Shown here: piece by piece, positions 7,779 to 16,094 of the stretch | Layout: each line of letters begins with the position of its first letter | Numbering within the stretch: position 1 is the stretch's first letter | Assembly: GCF_004340685.1 (NCBI RefSeq) | Contig: NZ_SLUN01000022.1 | Location: forward strand, 1-64,000 | Length of the DNA stretch: 64,000 nucleotides | Direction of reading: 5' to 3' | From: Hydrogenispora ethanolica | Lineage (GTDB): Bacteria > Bacillota > UBA4882 > UBA8346 | Notes under the pieces: model-generated | The model's database searches: none | The model's input: only the letters and a program-made list of their open reading frames with translations | What the model was told of the DNA's origin: nothing | Position numbers and translations under genes: made by a program

Positions 7779-8805
7779 ACGAAACCTTTTTACTCTTTAA
7801 AACACTTCCGAATTGATCAACCGTAATTTCAAGCCGGTGCATAAAATCGCCTAATGAAGCCAGTTTTGAAACGCTTTCCAGACGCATGAAATCATTTAAC
7901 ATCGAATTGAGCATTTTATAAACCGCAGCTAACTCTTCCTCCCGTTTTTTAAGGCGTAGCCGATCTTTTTCCATGCTTTCCCGCAAACACTCGTTTTCGT
8001 CCAAAGAATGTTGCAATTCTTCCATTATTTTATCTTCTTTTTTCAAGTCCCGTTCCACAGCCAGCAAATGCTCGATAAACCCTCGTAAATCCAGCTGGTG
8101 GCGTTGATTGGCTTCGACTTTTTGAAGTCTTTCTTCCAATTTTGAAATAGCTGCTGGTAATGACGATAGTTGGTATAAAAAAGAATTGGAGGAATCCTGG
8201 GGTTCGGCGACAGCAATTTTGGGAACCGCTGGTTCAAGCTTCGCCTCGCTGCTGGTTGCCTGCGAAATGATAATGGGCTTTGTTATTGAGGGTATCTCGA
8301 CTTTAGGAGGTTCACGAATCAGTTGTTCGCCGATATTGAGCAAGTCTTCGTCAGTATACTGGAAACGTTTGACCAAACGATAAAATCGCAATTTCAGCGC
8401 CGCAGGAGTGAAGGAATTACCGAGTTTTTGCTGTAACTCCTCACAGGCTTCGGCTCTTGAATTACCAAGCGCTTGGTGTTTACAAAACGTGTCAATAATA
8501 AAACGGTCGATCTCTTTAATTTCCCGGCTGCGCCTGCGTGGGGCGACACCCGTCTCTTGCGTATATTTGGCTTGCATCAAATTATAATATTCTTGATTGG
8601 TTAATCCCTTCTCCTTCAGCAGCCGACAAAATTGGCTGCGCAACGCGCTCATTTTTCGCCCTAACCGATTGACCAGCTCTCGCCTCTTTTGGGGGTTCCA
8701 CCAAGATTCAAAAAGCATTTCGTTTTCAGCATCCGTATATCGGGGTTTGGATTTTTGTAATGATTGGTTAGGGACACTCGCTATTGCCAAAGCATTTTTT
8801 GGCAT
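7768..8805 (-). CDS. Myb/SANT-like double-domain protein with coiled coil
   Basis: A 345-residue protein. Residues about 22-78 (RYTDAENEMLFESWW onward) and about 98-148 (EIDRFIIDTFCKHQALG onward) look like two Myb/SANT-type three-helix DNA-binding units, the second reminiscent of RsfA-type prespore regulators. A charged linker leads to a long coiled coil (about 225-320), which suggests a dimer. The frame is open to 8910, but ATG 8805 has GGAGGG eight bases upstream, and using it avoids overlap with the methyltransferase gene. It may regulate sporulation or sulfur genes; that is inference, since only the architecture is visible. Confidence 0.68.
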   Translation of the reverse strand: MPKNALAIASVPNQSLQKSKPRYTDAENEMLFESWWNPQKRRELVNRLGRKMSALRSQFCRLLKEKGLTNQEYYNLMQAKYTQETGVAPRRRSREIKEIDRFIIDTFCKHQALGNSRAEACEELQQKLGNSFTPAALKLRFYRLVKRFQYTDEDLLNIGEQLIREPPKVEIPSITKPIIISQATSSEAKLEPAVPKIAVAEPQDSSNSFLYQLSSLPAAISKLEERLQKVEANQRHQLDLRGFIEHLLAVERDLKKEDKIMEELQHSLDENECLRESMEKDRLRLKKREEELAAVYKMLNSMLNDFMRLESVSKLASLGDFMHRLEITVDQFGSVLKSKKVSYGD

Positions 8806-8881
8806 CCATCTTCCCTCCTCGCCCTTCAACCAGTTCCTATCATATTTTGTTCCAGAAGGAAGATATTTATGCCAATAAATA

Positions 8882-10189
8882 TTATCGAATGACTTGATAC
8901 ACTCCGCCATATCTTTCTGTCCGAGCGATCAGTCGGGGATCCGATTCTCCGCAAACCATCGCCCGTCCGGGGATGTGCGATAAAAAGATTTGAATCAAAT
9001 CGGGATCCGTTAGTTCCGCTTTAACCAAATTGGGCCAATACGTAGCCAGCACTTGAACCAAGCTGCGGAACGATTCACGGTATTGGGCATCAAGCTCATT
9101 CGCCTGAATACGGATCACTTGAACGGATTGGGAATCTATCTCGAAAATCAGGTCAATAAGGGAATCTTCGGAACCGCTTATAAACTGATTCCATAATTCG
9201 GAATAAGCGTCAAGCTCTAACAGATAAACCTCGGATGGCTGATGTTCCAATTGCGCCGGAATGAGCATGCTTTTGGAGACGAGGTAATCCTGGCTCTGAT
9301 TCGATGAGACCTGATATAGAAGGGCTGCGCTTCGTTGACGCAATTCACGGATATGTTCGGGAGAAGTGCCGCAGCAACCGCCGATAACACGGGCACCGGA
9401 CCGAATCAGTTCCATGCAGGCGGCGCCGAATTCAGCCGCGCTTTCTTGATAAACGGTCGTACCGTTTTCCACGAAAGGTTTGCCGGCGTTGGGTTGAACA
9501 ATCAGCGGTATTTTGGTATAGGCGGCCATTTTTTGAATGATCGGTTGCAGCGAAACGGCGGGCAAACCGCAATTGGTGCCAAGTGCTAACAAGGGATAAC
9601 CCGACAGAGTGGCGGCAACCATTTCCGGGGTAAAACCCGTCAGTAACCGGCCATTCTCCATAAAACTCACGGAAGCGATGACTGGGAGACCGACCGTGAG
9701 AGAAGCTTGAACCGCCGCTTTCGCCTCCTGGATATCGCTCATGGTTTCAATGCTGATCAGATCGGCGCCCGCTGCCGCACAAAGCTGGACTTGCTCGAGA
9801 AACGCAATATAAGCGTCTTCAAAGGTCAAATCACCCAAGGGTTCGATCATCCGGCCGGTAGGTCCAATCGAAGCGGCAACCAATTGGTTCTCTTGGACCA
9901 CACTCTTCGCAATTTTTACCGCCGCAGTATTCAACTCCGCGGCTTTACTCTCCAAGCCCTCGGCACTCAGCTTGATCCTGCTGGCCCCGAACGTGTTGGT
10001 CTCGATACATTGGGCGCCGGCGGCAAGATATTGGCGATGAACCTCGGCCACGATATCCGGATGGGTCAGATTCAAAATTTCGGGGGCTTCACCAGGCTGC
10101 AAGACTTGCTGCTTTTGCAGCATGGTCCCCATGGCTCCATCAAAAAACAATAGATTCCGGTTGAGGTCGAGAAACGATTGCGGCATCAA
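8882..10189 (-). CDS. Homocysteine S-methyltransferase domain protein with C-terminal extension
   Basis: Transfers a methyl group to homocysteine to make methionine. Residues 1-295 match the zinc-dependent homocysteine methyltransferase barrel: FDGAMGTMLQ at 16-25, ETNTFGAS at 63-70, and zinc ligands Cys207 (GTNCG) and Cys272-Cys273 (GGCCGTSPEH). Unlike MetH there is no pterin-binding or cobalamin domain. Instead residues about 300-435 form an extension I cannot assign. The methyl donor, perhaps a separate corrinoid protein, is not in the window. It lies 15 bases after the COG2122 gene in the S-box operon. Confidence 0.85.
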   Translation of the reverse strand: MMPQSFLDLNRNLLFFDGAMGTMLQKQQVLQPGEAPEILNLTHPDIVAEVHRQYLAAGAQCIETNTFGASRIKLSAEGLESKAAELNTAAVKIAKSVVQENQLVAASIGPTGRMIEPLGDLTFEDAYIAFLEQVQLCAAAGADLISIETMSDIQEAKAAVQASLTVGLPVIASVSFMENGRLLTGFTPEMVAATLSGYPLLALGTNCGLPAVSLQPIIQKMAAYTKIPLIVQPNAGKPFVENGTTVYQESAAEFGAACMELIRSGARVIGGCCGTSPEHIRELRQRSAALLYQVSSNQSQDYLVSKSMLIPAQLEHQPSEVYLLELDAYSELWNQFISGSEDSLIDLIFEIDSQSVQVIRIQANELDAQYRESFRSLVQVLATYWPNLVKAELTDPDLIQIFLSHIPGRAMVCGESDPRLIARTERYGGVYQVIR

Positions 10190-10204
10190 AAAACCTCCCC
10201 AAAT

Positions 10205-10951
10205 TTATATGGCAACCAGGTTTATCTCTCCCCAAGCCGCCATTCGATCATCTTTAATGAGTAAAGCGCCTTGTAATCCGGGGATTTGCTGAACGGAAGC
10301 AATCACCCGGGAAAGATCGGTGGTTCGATGGATTTGGTTAGCCGTTGCTGTAGCGGCAGCATCGGCCAACGCCACATCCTCCGCAATAATGACTGCGGCA
10401 TCGGCTTCTCCTAAACTCAAAGACGGCCCCACTGTACCGGCGGAAGTACAGACCCCCAACCCCTTTGGACAGGGGGCGATTTTCAAACCCACTCTCCGGG
10501 AAAACGGGGAATTTCCGGCATAGACGGCAATCATCCGTTCTTTGGACGAACGCAGGAAAATATCGCCGCCATTCTCGATAATGAATTCGGATATGTCGGG
10601 AAGGTCTTGGGCGATCATCCCCGCAACGGCGCCGGCCACCGCCGCCATGGGACCCACCTGAACCCGGCTCGAGACATCGATCATCCATTGGACGATGGGA
10701 TAGGCTGTCGAATCCGGCGGATAGGGAACGAGCGTTTTCGCAAAAAGCGGATGGTGATAGATATATTCTTTTAAATGACGCCGCAACTCCAACAGTAATT
10801 TTTTTACCCGCTCCTCCACGGCCTGATCGCTCAAAATCCATAAATCGCTTTCACCAATAACCACTCTGGAACGAATTAAGTCGCCGGCGTGGTAAGCCCG
10901 ATAATCCCTTTCAACGTCCGTCTTTTTTAAGTACTCCGGATCTTTATCCAT
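10205..10951 (-). CDS. UPF0280 (COG2122) protein, homocysteine biosynthesis accessory
   Basis: A 248-residue ApbE-like protein of the UPF0280/COG2122 family. Conserved stretches include AAVAGAVAG, the ENGGD motif near residue 129, and GVCTSAGTVGPSLSLGEADA, a flavin-transferase-like signature. Genetic work in methanogens linked COG2122 with DUF39 and NIL-ferredoxin proteins in making homocysteine from aspartate semialdehyde and sulfide. All three sit together here, which supports that role. Its own reaction is not established. Confidence 0.85.
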   Translation of the reverse strand: MDKDPEYLKKTDVERDYRAYHAGDLIRSRVVIGESDLWILSDQAVEERVKKLLLELRRHLKEYIYHHPLFAKTLVPYPPDSTAYPIVQWMIDVSSRVQVGPMAAVAGAVAGMIAQDLPDISEFIIENGGDIFLRSSKERMIAVYAGNSPFSRRVGLKIAPCPKGLGVCTSAGTVGPSLSLGEADAAVIIAEDVALADAAATATANQIHRTTDLSRVIASVQQIPGLQGALLIKDDRMAAWGEINLVAI

Positions 10952-11004
10952 TATAAGTATTCCTTAACGTGAAAATGCCGTAACACTGGCACTATCTTAA
11001 AAAC

Positions 11005-11415
11005 TTAAAAAGTCGCCTGAATAATCTGCATGGGGCAAGCCTTTACGCATGATTCACAAACAATGCACTGTTCCTTGTCAAAAGATAACTGCCAGTCCGG
11101 AGCGGCGATAGTGAGCGCCTTGGAACGGCACACTGCCGTGCAGGCCCCGCAGTGAATACACTCGGCTTCATTCCACACGATTTCCTTCCCTATCGGCTCG
11201 ACGTGAACTCCTTGAGAAATAATATACTGGATGCCCGCTTGGATATTGGCTTCGGAACCGTTGGAAAGCTCGATGACCAGTTTCCCTTCTTCTCCGGGCG
11301 TGATCTTCGCTTTTAGGATATTGATTGCCAGATCAAACTCCTTGACCAAATGGTAGGTTAACGGCACCTCTGTCAAACTGGGCGGGAATGAAAGAACGAT
11401 TCTCGTTTTAGGCAT
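11005..11415 (-). CDS. NIL domain / 2x[4Fe-4S] ferredoxin (NIL-Fer)
   Basis: A 136-residue protein with an N-terminal NIL domain (about residues 3-75, ligand-binding ferredoxin-like fold) followed by two [4Fe-4S] clusters, with Cys 86/89/92/96 (CIHCGACTAVC) and 117/120/123/127 (CIVCESCVKAC). In anaerobes this protein acts with the DUF39 partner in reductive sulfur insertion that yields homocysteine. Its start overlaps the end of the DUF39 gene by eight bases, so coupled translation and a complex are likely. Confidence 0.9.
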   Translation of the reverse strand: MPKTRIVLSFPPSLTEVPLTYHLVKEFDLAINILKAKITPGEEGKLVIELSNGSEANIQAGIQYIISQGVHVEPIGKEIVWNEAECIHCGACTAVCRSKALTIAAPDWQLSFDKEQCIVCESCVKACPMQIIQATF

Positions 11416-12580
11416 GTTGGGAAGCCTCCTTGGCGTGGATCTCCAATGAATTCAGTTTGTTTTCTAACGGCAAAGCTTGAACGGGTTCCGTCAATGTAAA
11501 CTGACCAAGGGTAATCCACTCTTTCAGGATAGCGGCGATCCGACGAGCTTGATAAAGTGATGACAAAGGCGCAGTAGGCACTGATTTTCCCTGAACGGTG
11601 ACTCTTCCGGAGCGCAACTGTTCATAACTTACCAGGCCATAGTTGGGTTTACTGCGTTCCGGGACACTATAGTCGACAATCGTCGTCTGAATCTCCCGGT
11701 TGGAAATGGCGGTAAAACGCAACATTTCCTCATCCAAAATCGGTATGGGAATCCCCACGCCGACGTACATCGTGACTCCGTAACGATCAAATAGAGCAGC
11801 CCGTAAAAAATCGCGTTTCATCTCTTTCAGGTTCCCGATCAACGCCAATGTCCCGGCGCTAGAAAGCGGCACGCCGTTTTCGGCCCTTTTTTGCAGCGGA
11901 TTGTGTTGCGTTCCTTCCCATGCTACGTACCCAACCGTTCCGCCTAAAAAGATGCGGGTGCCGATTCCAATCGTTCGATAGTACGGATCATTTAGTAATG
12001 GGCTGAGTTCGCCGGATGTAGAATAAGTAACATTGCCGAAATTCGGCAGCAAAGTTCCCATGTAGGTATAGATGGTCTTAGAAGACGAATTCACTGCCGC
12101 CGCATAGTTTTGATAGACATTCCGCGGATTAAATAAATAAGCTTGATTCAGGTCTTGCAAGGTAATATAGGTATGAATCTCTTTGCGCGGATAGCAGTCC
12201 GTCCCGTAGGATAACGCTTTTAACTCCACCTGTTTCCCGCTGATTAAGTCTTCAATGACATGAGCACCGCCATATTGAAAGCCTTGAGTCTCCGATAGTT
12301 CGGTGGCGCCGATATAGGCATCGACCGCGGCGACTCCCGCATAAGCCGGTACATTATTGAGCGATACCTTGCTCATGCGAATGGGCGGATCCGAATGGCC
12401 AAAATTTAAAAAAGCCCCGGAAGAACACATCGGGCCAAATGTGGCTGTTGTCACAACATCGATTTCCGCTGCGGCCTTCTGATAACCCTTCTCCTGAACC
12501 AGATCGATGATCTCTTCAGCCGTAACGACTACGGCCTTTCCCTGCTTAATCTTTTCATTAATCTCCGCATAACTTTTCAC
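11408..12580 (-). CDS. Homocysteine biosynthesis protein (DUF39/COG1900)
   Basis: A 390-residue protein of the DUF39 family, the putative sulfur-transfer subunit that converts aspartate semialdehyde to homocysteine in anaerobes lacking the usual MetA/MetB route. Conserved family segments include TATFGPMCSSGAFLNFGH, with a likely catalytic Cys, and GTRIFLGG and IPIPILDEE. The frame is open to 12652, but that part lies inside the riboswitch terminator. GTG 12580, with GGAGG nine bases upstream, is the real start and gives VKSYAEINEKI. It is the first gene of the S-box operon. Confidence 0.9.
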   Translation of the reverse strand: MKSYAEINEKIKQGKAVVVTAEEIIDLVQEKGYQKAAAEIDVVTTATFGPMCSSGAFLNFGHSDPPIRMSKVSLNNVPAYAGVAAVDAYIGATELSETQGFQYGGAHVIEDLISGKQVELKALSYGTDCYPRKEIHTYITLQDLNQAYLFNPRNVYQNYAAAVNSSSKTIYTYMGTLLPNFGNVTYSTSGELSPLLNDPYYRTIGIGTRIFLGGTVGYVAWEGTQHNPLQKRAENGVPLSSAGTLALIGNLKEMKRDFLRAALFDRYGVTMYVGVGIPIPILDEEMLRFTAISNREIQTTIVDYSVPERSKPNYGLVSYEQLRSGRVTVQGKSVPTAPLSSLYQARRIAAILKEWITLGQFTLTEPVQALPLENKLNSLEIHAKEASQHA

Positions 12581-12604
12581 ACGGCGACACCTCCAAGTTG
12601 CATA

Positions 12605-12750
12605 AAATAAAAAAGCCTCAATAAAGAGGCATAAAAGCGAATAACCTCTCATCTGCCAGGATTCCCTGCTGGATTTGGCACCAGTTCGCTCTCACACGAA
12701 GGTTGCCGAGGTCTCATCGGGCCAGTCCCTCCACCTCTCTTGATGAGGAT
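12605..12750 (-). ncRNA. SAM-I (S-box) riboswitch controlling the homocysteine operon
   Basis: Read leftwards the sequence contains the S-box hallmarks: P1 arm CTCATC (12742-12747), AAGAGAGGTGGAGGGACTGG, GATGAGACC, CGGCAACC and the closing GATGAG (12648-12653). The expression platform is a terminator GCCTC/GAGGC (12626-12630 and 12615-12619) followed by TTTTTTATTTT, 35 bases before the DUF39 start. High SAM should favour the terminator and switch the operon off. Confidence 0.96.
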
Positions 12751-12864
12751 ATGAATGAATCTAATTTAATAGTATATTATTTTGATCAAGAATCGTCAAG
12801 GATTTAAATAAAATTATTTATTTTGACTTTTTTGCCGAAAATGTTCCCTATGGCATTCGCGGGC

Positions 12865-13014
12865 TTACTTTGATAACCGGTACTCCTGAAACTGTTTGTC
12901 AAAATCAATCCGGACGGGTACCTGAGCCCGAAATCGAGTTAAAAATAAAATTCCGGAGGCAATGAGACAAATGAGGCAAATCATGAAATAAAAAGATGCG
13001 GGTTGGCTTTTCAT
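12865..13014 (-). CDS. Small single-pass membrane protein (49 residues)
   Basis: A short frame starting MKSQPASF with GAAGGG seven bases upstream. It has one strongly hydrophobic helix (about residues 9-28, with MICLICLIASGILFL) and a charged tail rich in Gln, Arg and Lys ending in TAA. It lies alone between the riboswitch and apgM and is divergent from apgM. No family is recognised. Support comes from the Shine-Dalgarno site and a sensible membrane-protein composition. Confidence 0.55.
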   Translation of the reverse strand: MKSQPASFYFMICLICLIASGILFLTRFRAQVPVRIDFDKQFQEYRLSK

Positions 13015-13115
13015 TTGATTACCCTTCTCTCTACCGCGATTATCATTTCAACCGGTTCGCTCCGAAACTTCTTGAAAGTTGGCGCTTCAAAATTAAAAAT
13101 GAAATCATAACTTTA

Positions 13116-13144
13116 TTGAGCGGGGTTTAATGAAATGTTATAAT
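13116..13144 (+). promoter_or_regulatory. apgM promoter
   Basis: TTGAGC (13116-13121) and TATAAT (13139-13144) are separated by 17 bases, and the start codon follows 41 bases later. It is a good sigma-A match. Confidence 0.65.
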
Positions 13145-13185
13145 TTTTACAGTTTCATATTTTATCATACCGGGACGGTGATTTC

Positions 13186-14400
13186 ATGAAGTATTTAGTA
13201 ATCCTGGGCGATGGCATGGCGGACTATCCGGTTCCCGAATTAAACGGTCAGACGCCTTTGGAAGTTAGTCATAAACCCCAGATGGATTTTTTGGCAAAGC
13301 ACGGCACAGTCGGTTTGGCGAGGACCGTCCCAACGGGGATGCCCCCCGGAAGCGATGTGGCCAATTTGGCGGTAATGGGTTATAATCCCCAAATTTATTA
13401 TACCGGACGTTCTCCGTTGGAGGCGGTCAGCATCGGAGTCGATCTCAGCCCGTCCGACGTGGCCTTCCGCTGTAATCTCGTGACCTTGTCGGAGGATGCC
13501 GATTATTCCGCCAAAACAATGGTTGACTACAGTTCCGATGAGATTTCCACTGAGGAGGCCGCTGTATTAATTCAGGATATCGGAGCCCAGCTTGGCAACG
13601 ATCAGATCCACTTTTATCCCGGAATCAGCTACCGTCATTTGATGGTGTGGCACGGGGGCCCCACCGCTTCCCGCTTGACCCCGCCCCATGACATTTCGGA
13701 CCGCCCGATTCATGACCACTTGCCGAAAGGCGACGGCGCCGCGCAATTATTGGAATTCATGGTACAAAGCGCCGACATCCTCAAAAACCATCCCGTCAAT
13801 CTCCGGAGAATCCAGCGCGGATTGCGGCCGGCAACCTCCATTTGGCTCTGGGGCCAAGGCACCAAACCGAATATTTCCAGTTTTCATGAAAAGTATCAGC
13901 TGCATGGTTCGGTAATTTCGGCGGTGGATCTGGCGAAGGGCTTGGGTATTTGCGCCGGATTAAACGTGATTGAAGTACCCGGAGCCACCGGGAATGTCCA
14001 CACCAACTATAAAGGCAAAGCCGAGGCGGCGCTGGCCGCTTTTGCCGCAGGACAGGATTTTGTCTATCTTCATGTTGAAGCGCCGGATGAGGCCGGGCAC
14101 CGTGGTGAAGTCGAAAATAAAGTAAAAGCCATTGAAAAAATCGACGGCGAGATTCTCGGTCCGATTTTGGAACGGCTGCCGGAGTTGACCCCGGATTATA
14201 AGATTATGCTGTTACCCGATCATCCCACGCCGCTCAGTTTAAAGACCCATGTCGCCGATCCGGTCCCCTTTGTCATTTATCAGTCCACCCAAACGAGTCC
14301 GGGTCATTCAACGGCTTGCTTTACGGAAAAATCGGCTGCCGTCACCGGACTGTTCATTGAAGAAGGTTTCCGACTGATGGATCGCTTTATTTTGGGGTAA
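13186..14400 (+). CDS. apgM: Archaeal-type cofactor-independent phosphoglycerate mutase
   Basis: Interconverts 3- and 2-phosphoglycerate without 2,3-bisphosphoglycerate, using two metal ions (alkaline phosphatase superfamily). The 404-residue length is normal. Visible motifs are the N-terminal metal site LGDGMADYP, the phospho-acceptor Ser region PPGSDVANLAVMGY near 53-66, HVEAPDEAGHRGE near 303-315, and PDHPTP near 345-350. It is the archaeal ApgM lineage rather than the GpmI form usual in bacilli. It is monocistronic, and its stop is followed after only about 10 bases by the 21-bp repeat array. Confidence 0.94.
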   Translation: MKYLVILGDGMADYPVPELNGQTPLEVSHKPQMDFLAKHGTVGLARTVPTGMPPGSDVANLAVMGYNPQIYYTGRSPLEAVSIGVDLSPSDVAFRCNLVTLSEDADYSAKTMVDYSSDEISTEEAAVLIQDIGAQLGNDQIHFYPGISYRHLMVWHGGPTASRLTPPHDISDRPIHDHLPKGDGAAQLLEFMVQSADILKNHPVNLRRIQRGLRPATSIWLWGQGTKPNISSFHEKYQLHGSVISAVDLAKGLGICAGLNVIEVPGATGNVHTNYKGKAEAALAAFAAGQDFVYLHVEAPDEAGHRGEVENKVKAIEKIDGEILGPILERLPELTPDYKIMLLPDHPTPLSLKTHVADPVPFVIYQSTQTSPGHSTACFTEKSAAVTGLFIEEGFRLMDRFILG

Positions 14401-14408
14401 TGCATCAA

Positions 14409-14681
14409 AGAAACGACTCTCCTGTCGTTCAAGATCGATCTTGACTCCTCAAGATCGATCTTTTATTGTTCAAGAACGATCTTTTATTGTTCAAGAACGA
14501 TCTTGGATAGCTCAAGATCGTTCTTCAGTCACTCCAGATCGATCTTTAGTGATCCCCAATCGTTCTTGGATGACCCAAGAACGATCTTTGGTTGCTCAAC
14601 AACGATCTTGGATAACTCAAGATCATTCTTGAGTCACTCAAGTTCCATCTTTGATAGCTCAAGATCGACCTTGGAGGATGA
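14409..14681. repeat. Tandem array A: about 12 units of 21 bp with AAGATCGATCTT core
   Basis: Cores begin at 14431, 14451, 14472, 14493, 14514, 14535, 14556, 14577, 14598, 14619, 14640 and 14661. The spacing is exactly 21 bases except for one step of 20. The consensus is AAGA(T/A)CGATCTT followed by about nine bases like GGATAGCTC. The core is a 12-bp palindrome centred on GATC, so neighbouring cores can pair as 12-bp stems with 9-base loops on either strand. A degenerate leading unit (14412-14429, AACGAC/GTCGTT arms) abuts the apgM stop. The array fills the convergent gap between apgM and rsmB. No clear intrinsic terminator is seen there otherwise. Confidence 0.93.
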
Positions 14682-14732
14682 ATTGTTTGTCAATTCATTT
14701 CCAAGAGTCTGCAAGTATTTCCAAAAGAAGGT

Positions 14733-16094
14733 CTAGCTCTTGTGTAAGCGGCAGAGAAAGAAACCGTCTCCCCCACCCGACGCAGGCAGGACATTTGCCC
14801 AGGGAGTCGAGGAGTCTTCGAGGTGATCCCCCAATTGAGCGGGCAGATACTCCCGCCACGGAACGGGCCGGAATTCCGGATGCGCCTGGCAGAACCAGCG
14901 AATCTGCTCTTGGTTTTCCTCCGGTTCCAAGGTGCAGGTGCTATAAACGATCCGGCCGCCGGACTTCAACAATTGCGCCGCATGGTCTAGAATTTCCCGT
15001 TGAATCCGGACCAATTCGGCGCTATCTTCCGCTTGCCGGCGGTAACGCGCGTCCACCCTGCGCCGCAATACACCCGTTCCGGAACAGGGAGCATCGACCA
15101 GAATCGCGTCGACGGGCACATCAGAGGGCGGTTGAAAACTGCGGGCATCGGCCAAGCGCGGCTCGATAATCTTCAATCCTAACCGGGCGGCGTTTTCGGC
15201 AATCAGGCCGACTTTATGAGGATGGTCGTCAATACTGTAAATCGTGCCGCAATTATTCATCAATTCGGCTAAATGAGTACTTTTCCCCCCGGGTGCCGCA
15301 CACAGGTCAACGACCGTCGCGCCGGGCGCCGGCTGCAACAAATGGGCCACCAACATGGAACTCTCATCCTGCACAAAGAGTTTGCCGTTTCGAAAGGCGG
15401 GAAGTTCTTCCAATGGCATGGGCAGGGATTGGAGGATTAACGCTTCGTCTAATAGGTTACCTTGGGTGAACATCACTCCTGCTTCGGCCAATTCATGCCG
15501 GATAGCGGCGAGCGACGTACATAGGCGATTGATCCGGACCGTTAACGGCGGTTTCTCATTATCGATGGCCATCAGCCGCTCGGCTAATTCAAATCCGTAG
15601 CGCTTCAGCCAACGTTCCGCCAGCCATGCCGGGTGGGAATAGGTAACGGACAGAAACTCCACCGGTTGGGAATCGCGATCGGGGAAAGGGATCTGCTTGC
15701 GGTTTCTCAGAAAATTACGGAGAACCGCGTTGACCAGTCCCGCCAAACCGGAATAGCGGGAATTCTTGATTTGGTCCACAGCGGCGTGGCAAACCGCTCT
15801 TTCCGGTATTTCCGGAAGAAATAGCAGTTGGTAGAGGGCCAGACGAAGCGTATCCTTGACGGGAACTTTCAACGATTGTAAAGGACGGCTTAAAAGCCGT
15901 CCGAGGATGAAATCAATCTGAAGCAGATTGCGCAAGGTACCGTATACCAGTTCGGTGCAGAAAGCCCGCTCTCTCTGTTCGACCTGGGGATTGCTGGCTA
16001 AAATATCATGCAGCGCCAAATTAACGTAGGATTCATTCTGTTCTACCCGGTCCAAAACCATCCGCGCCAAAAGGCGTCCGGAACTAATCATCAC
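14733..16094 (-). CDS. rsmB: 16S rRNA (cytosine-967 C5) methyltransferase RsmB
   Basis: Methylates C967 of 16S rRNA with SAM. The 453-residue protein has a NusB-like RNA-binding domain (about 1-135), a linker and a Rossmann methyltransferase domain (about 160-450). The SAM-binding DLCAAPGGKSTH is at 263-274; the two cysteines of the mechanism are Cys337 in DAPCSGTG and Cys387 in STCTLEPEEN. Its start overlaps the end of the zinc peptidase gene by 11 bases. It is the last gene of the coaBC operon and ends just before repeat array A. Confidence 0.95.
   Translation of the reverse strand: MMISSGRLLARMVLDRVEQNESYVNLALHDILASNPQVEQRERAFCTELVYGTLRNLLQIDFILGRLLSRPLQSLKVPVKDTLRLALYQLLFLPEIPERAVCHAAVDQIKNSRYSGLAGLVNAVLRNFLRNRKQIPFPDRDSQPVEFLSVTYSHPAWLAERWLKRYGFELAERLMAIDNEKPPLTVRINRLCTSLAAIRHELAEAGVMFTQGNLLDEALILQSLPMPLEELPAFRNGKLFVQDESSMLVAHLLQPAPGATVVDLCAAPGGKSTHLAELMNNCGTIYSIDDHPHKVGLIAENAARLGLKIIEPRLADARSFQPPSDVPVDAILVDAPCSGTGVLRRRVDARYRRQAEDSAELVRIQREILDHAAQLLKSGGRIVYSTCTLEPEENQEQIRWFCQAHPEFRPVPWREYLPAQLGDHLEDSSTPWANVLPASGGGDGFFLCRLHKS

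Noticed and set aside
12581-12652. Upstream extension of the DUF39 gene
   Set aside because: It lies within the riboswitch terminator stem. The GTG at 12580 has the ribosome site and the family N-terminus.
14441-14632. 63-codon open frame through array A with DRS/ERS heptapeptide repeats
   Set aside because: No ribosome site. A second frame is open too, as expected for a 21-bp repeat. Palindrome and spacing are better kept than the amino acids.
14409-14681. CRISPR array
   Set aside because: Repeat plus spacer is only 21 bp, the spacers are similar to each other and about 9 bases long, and there are no cas genes.
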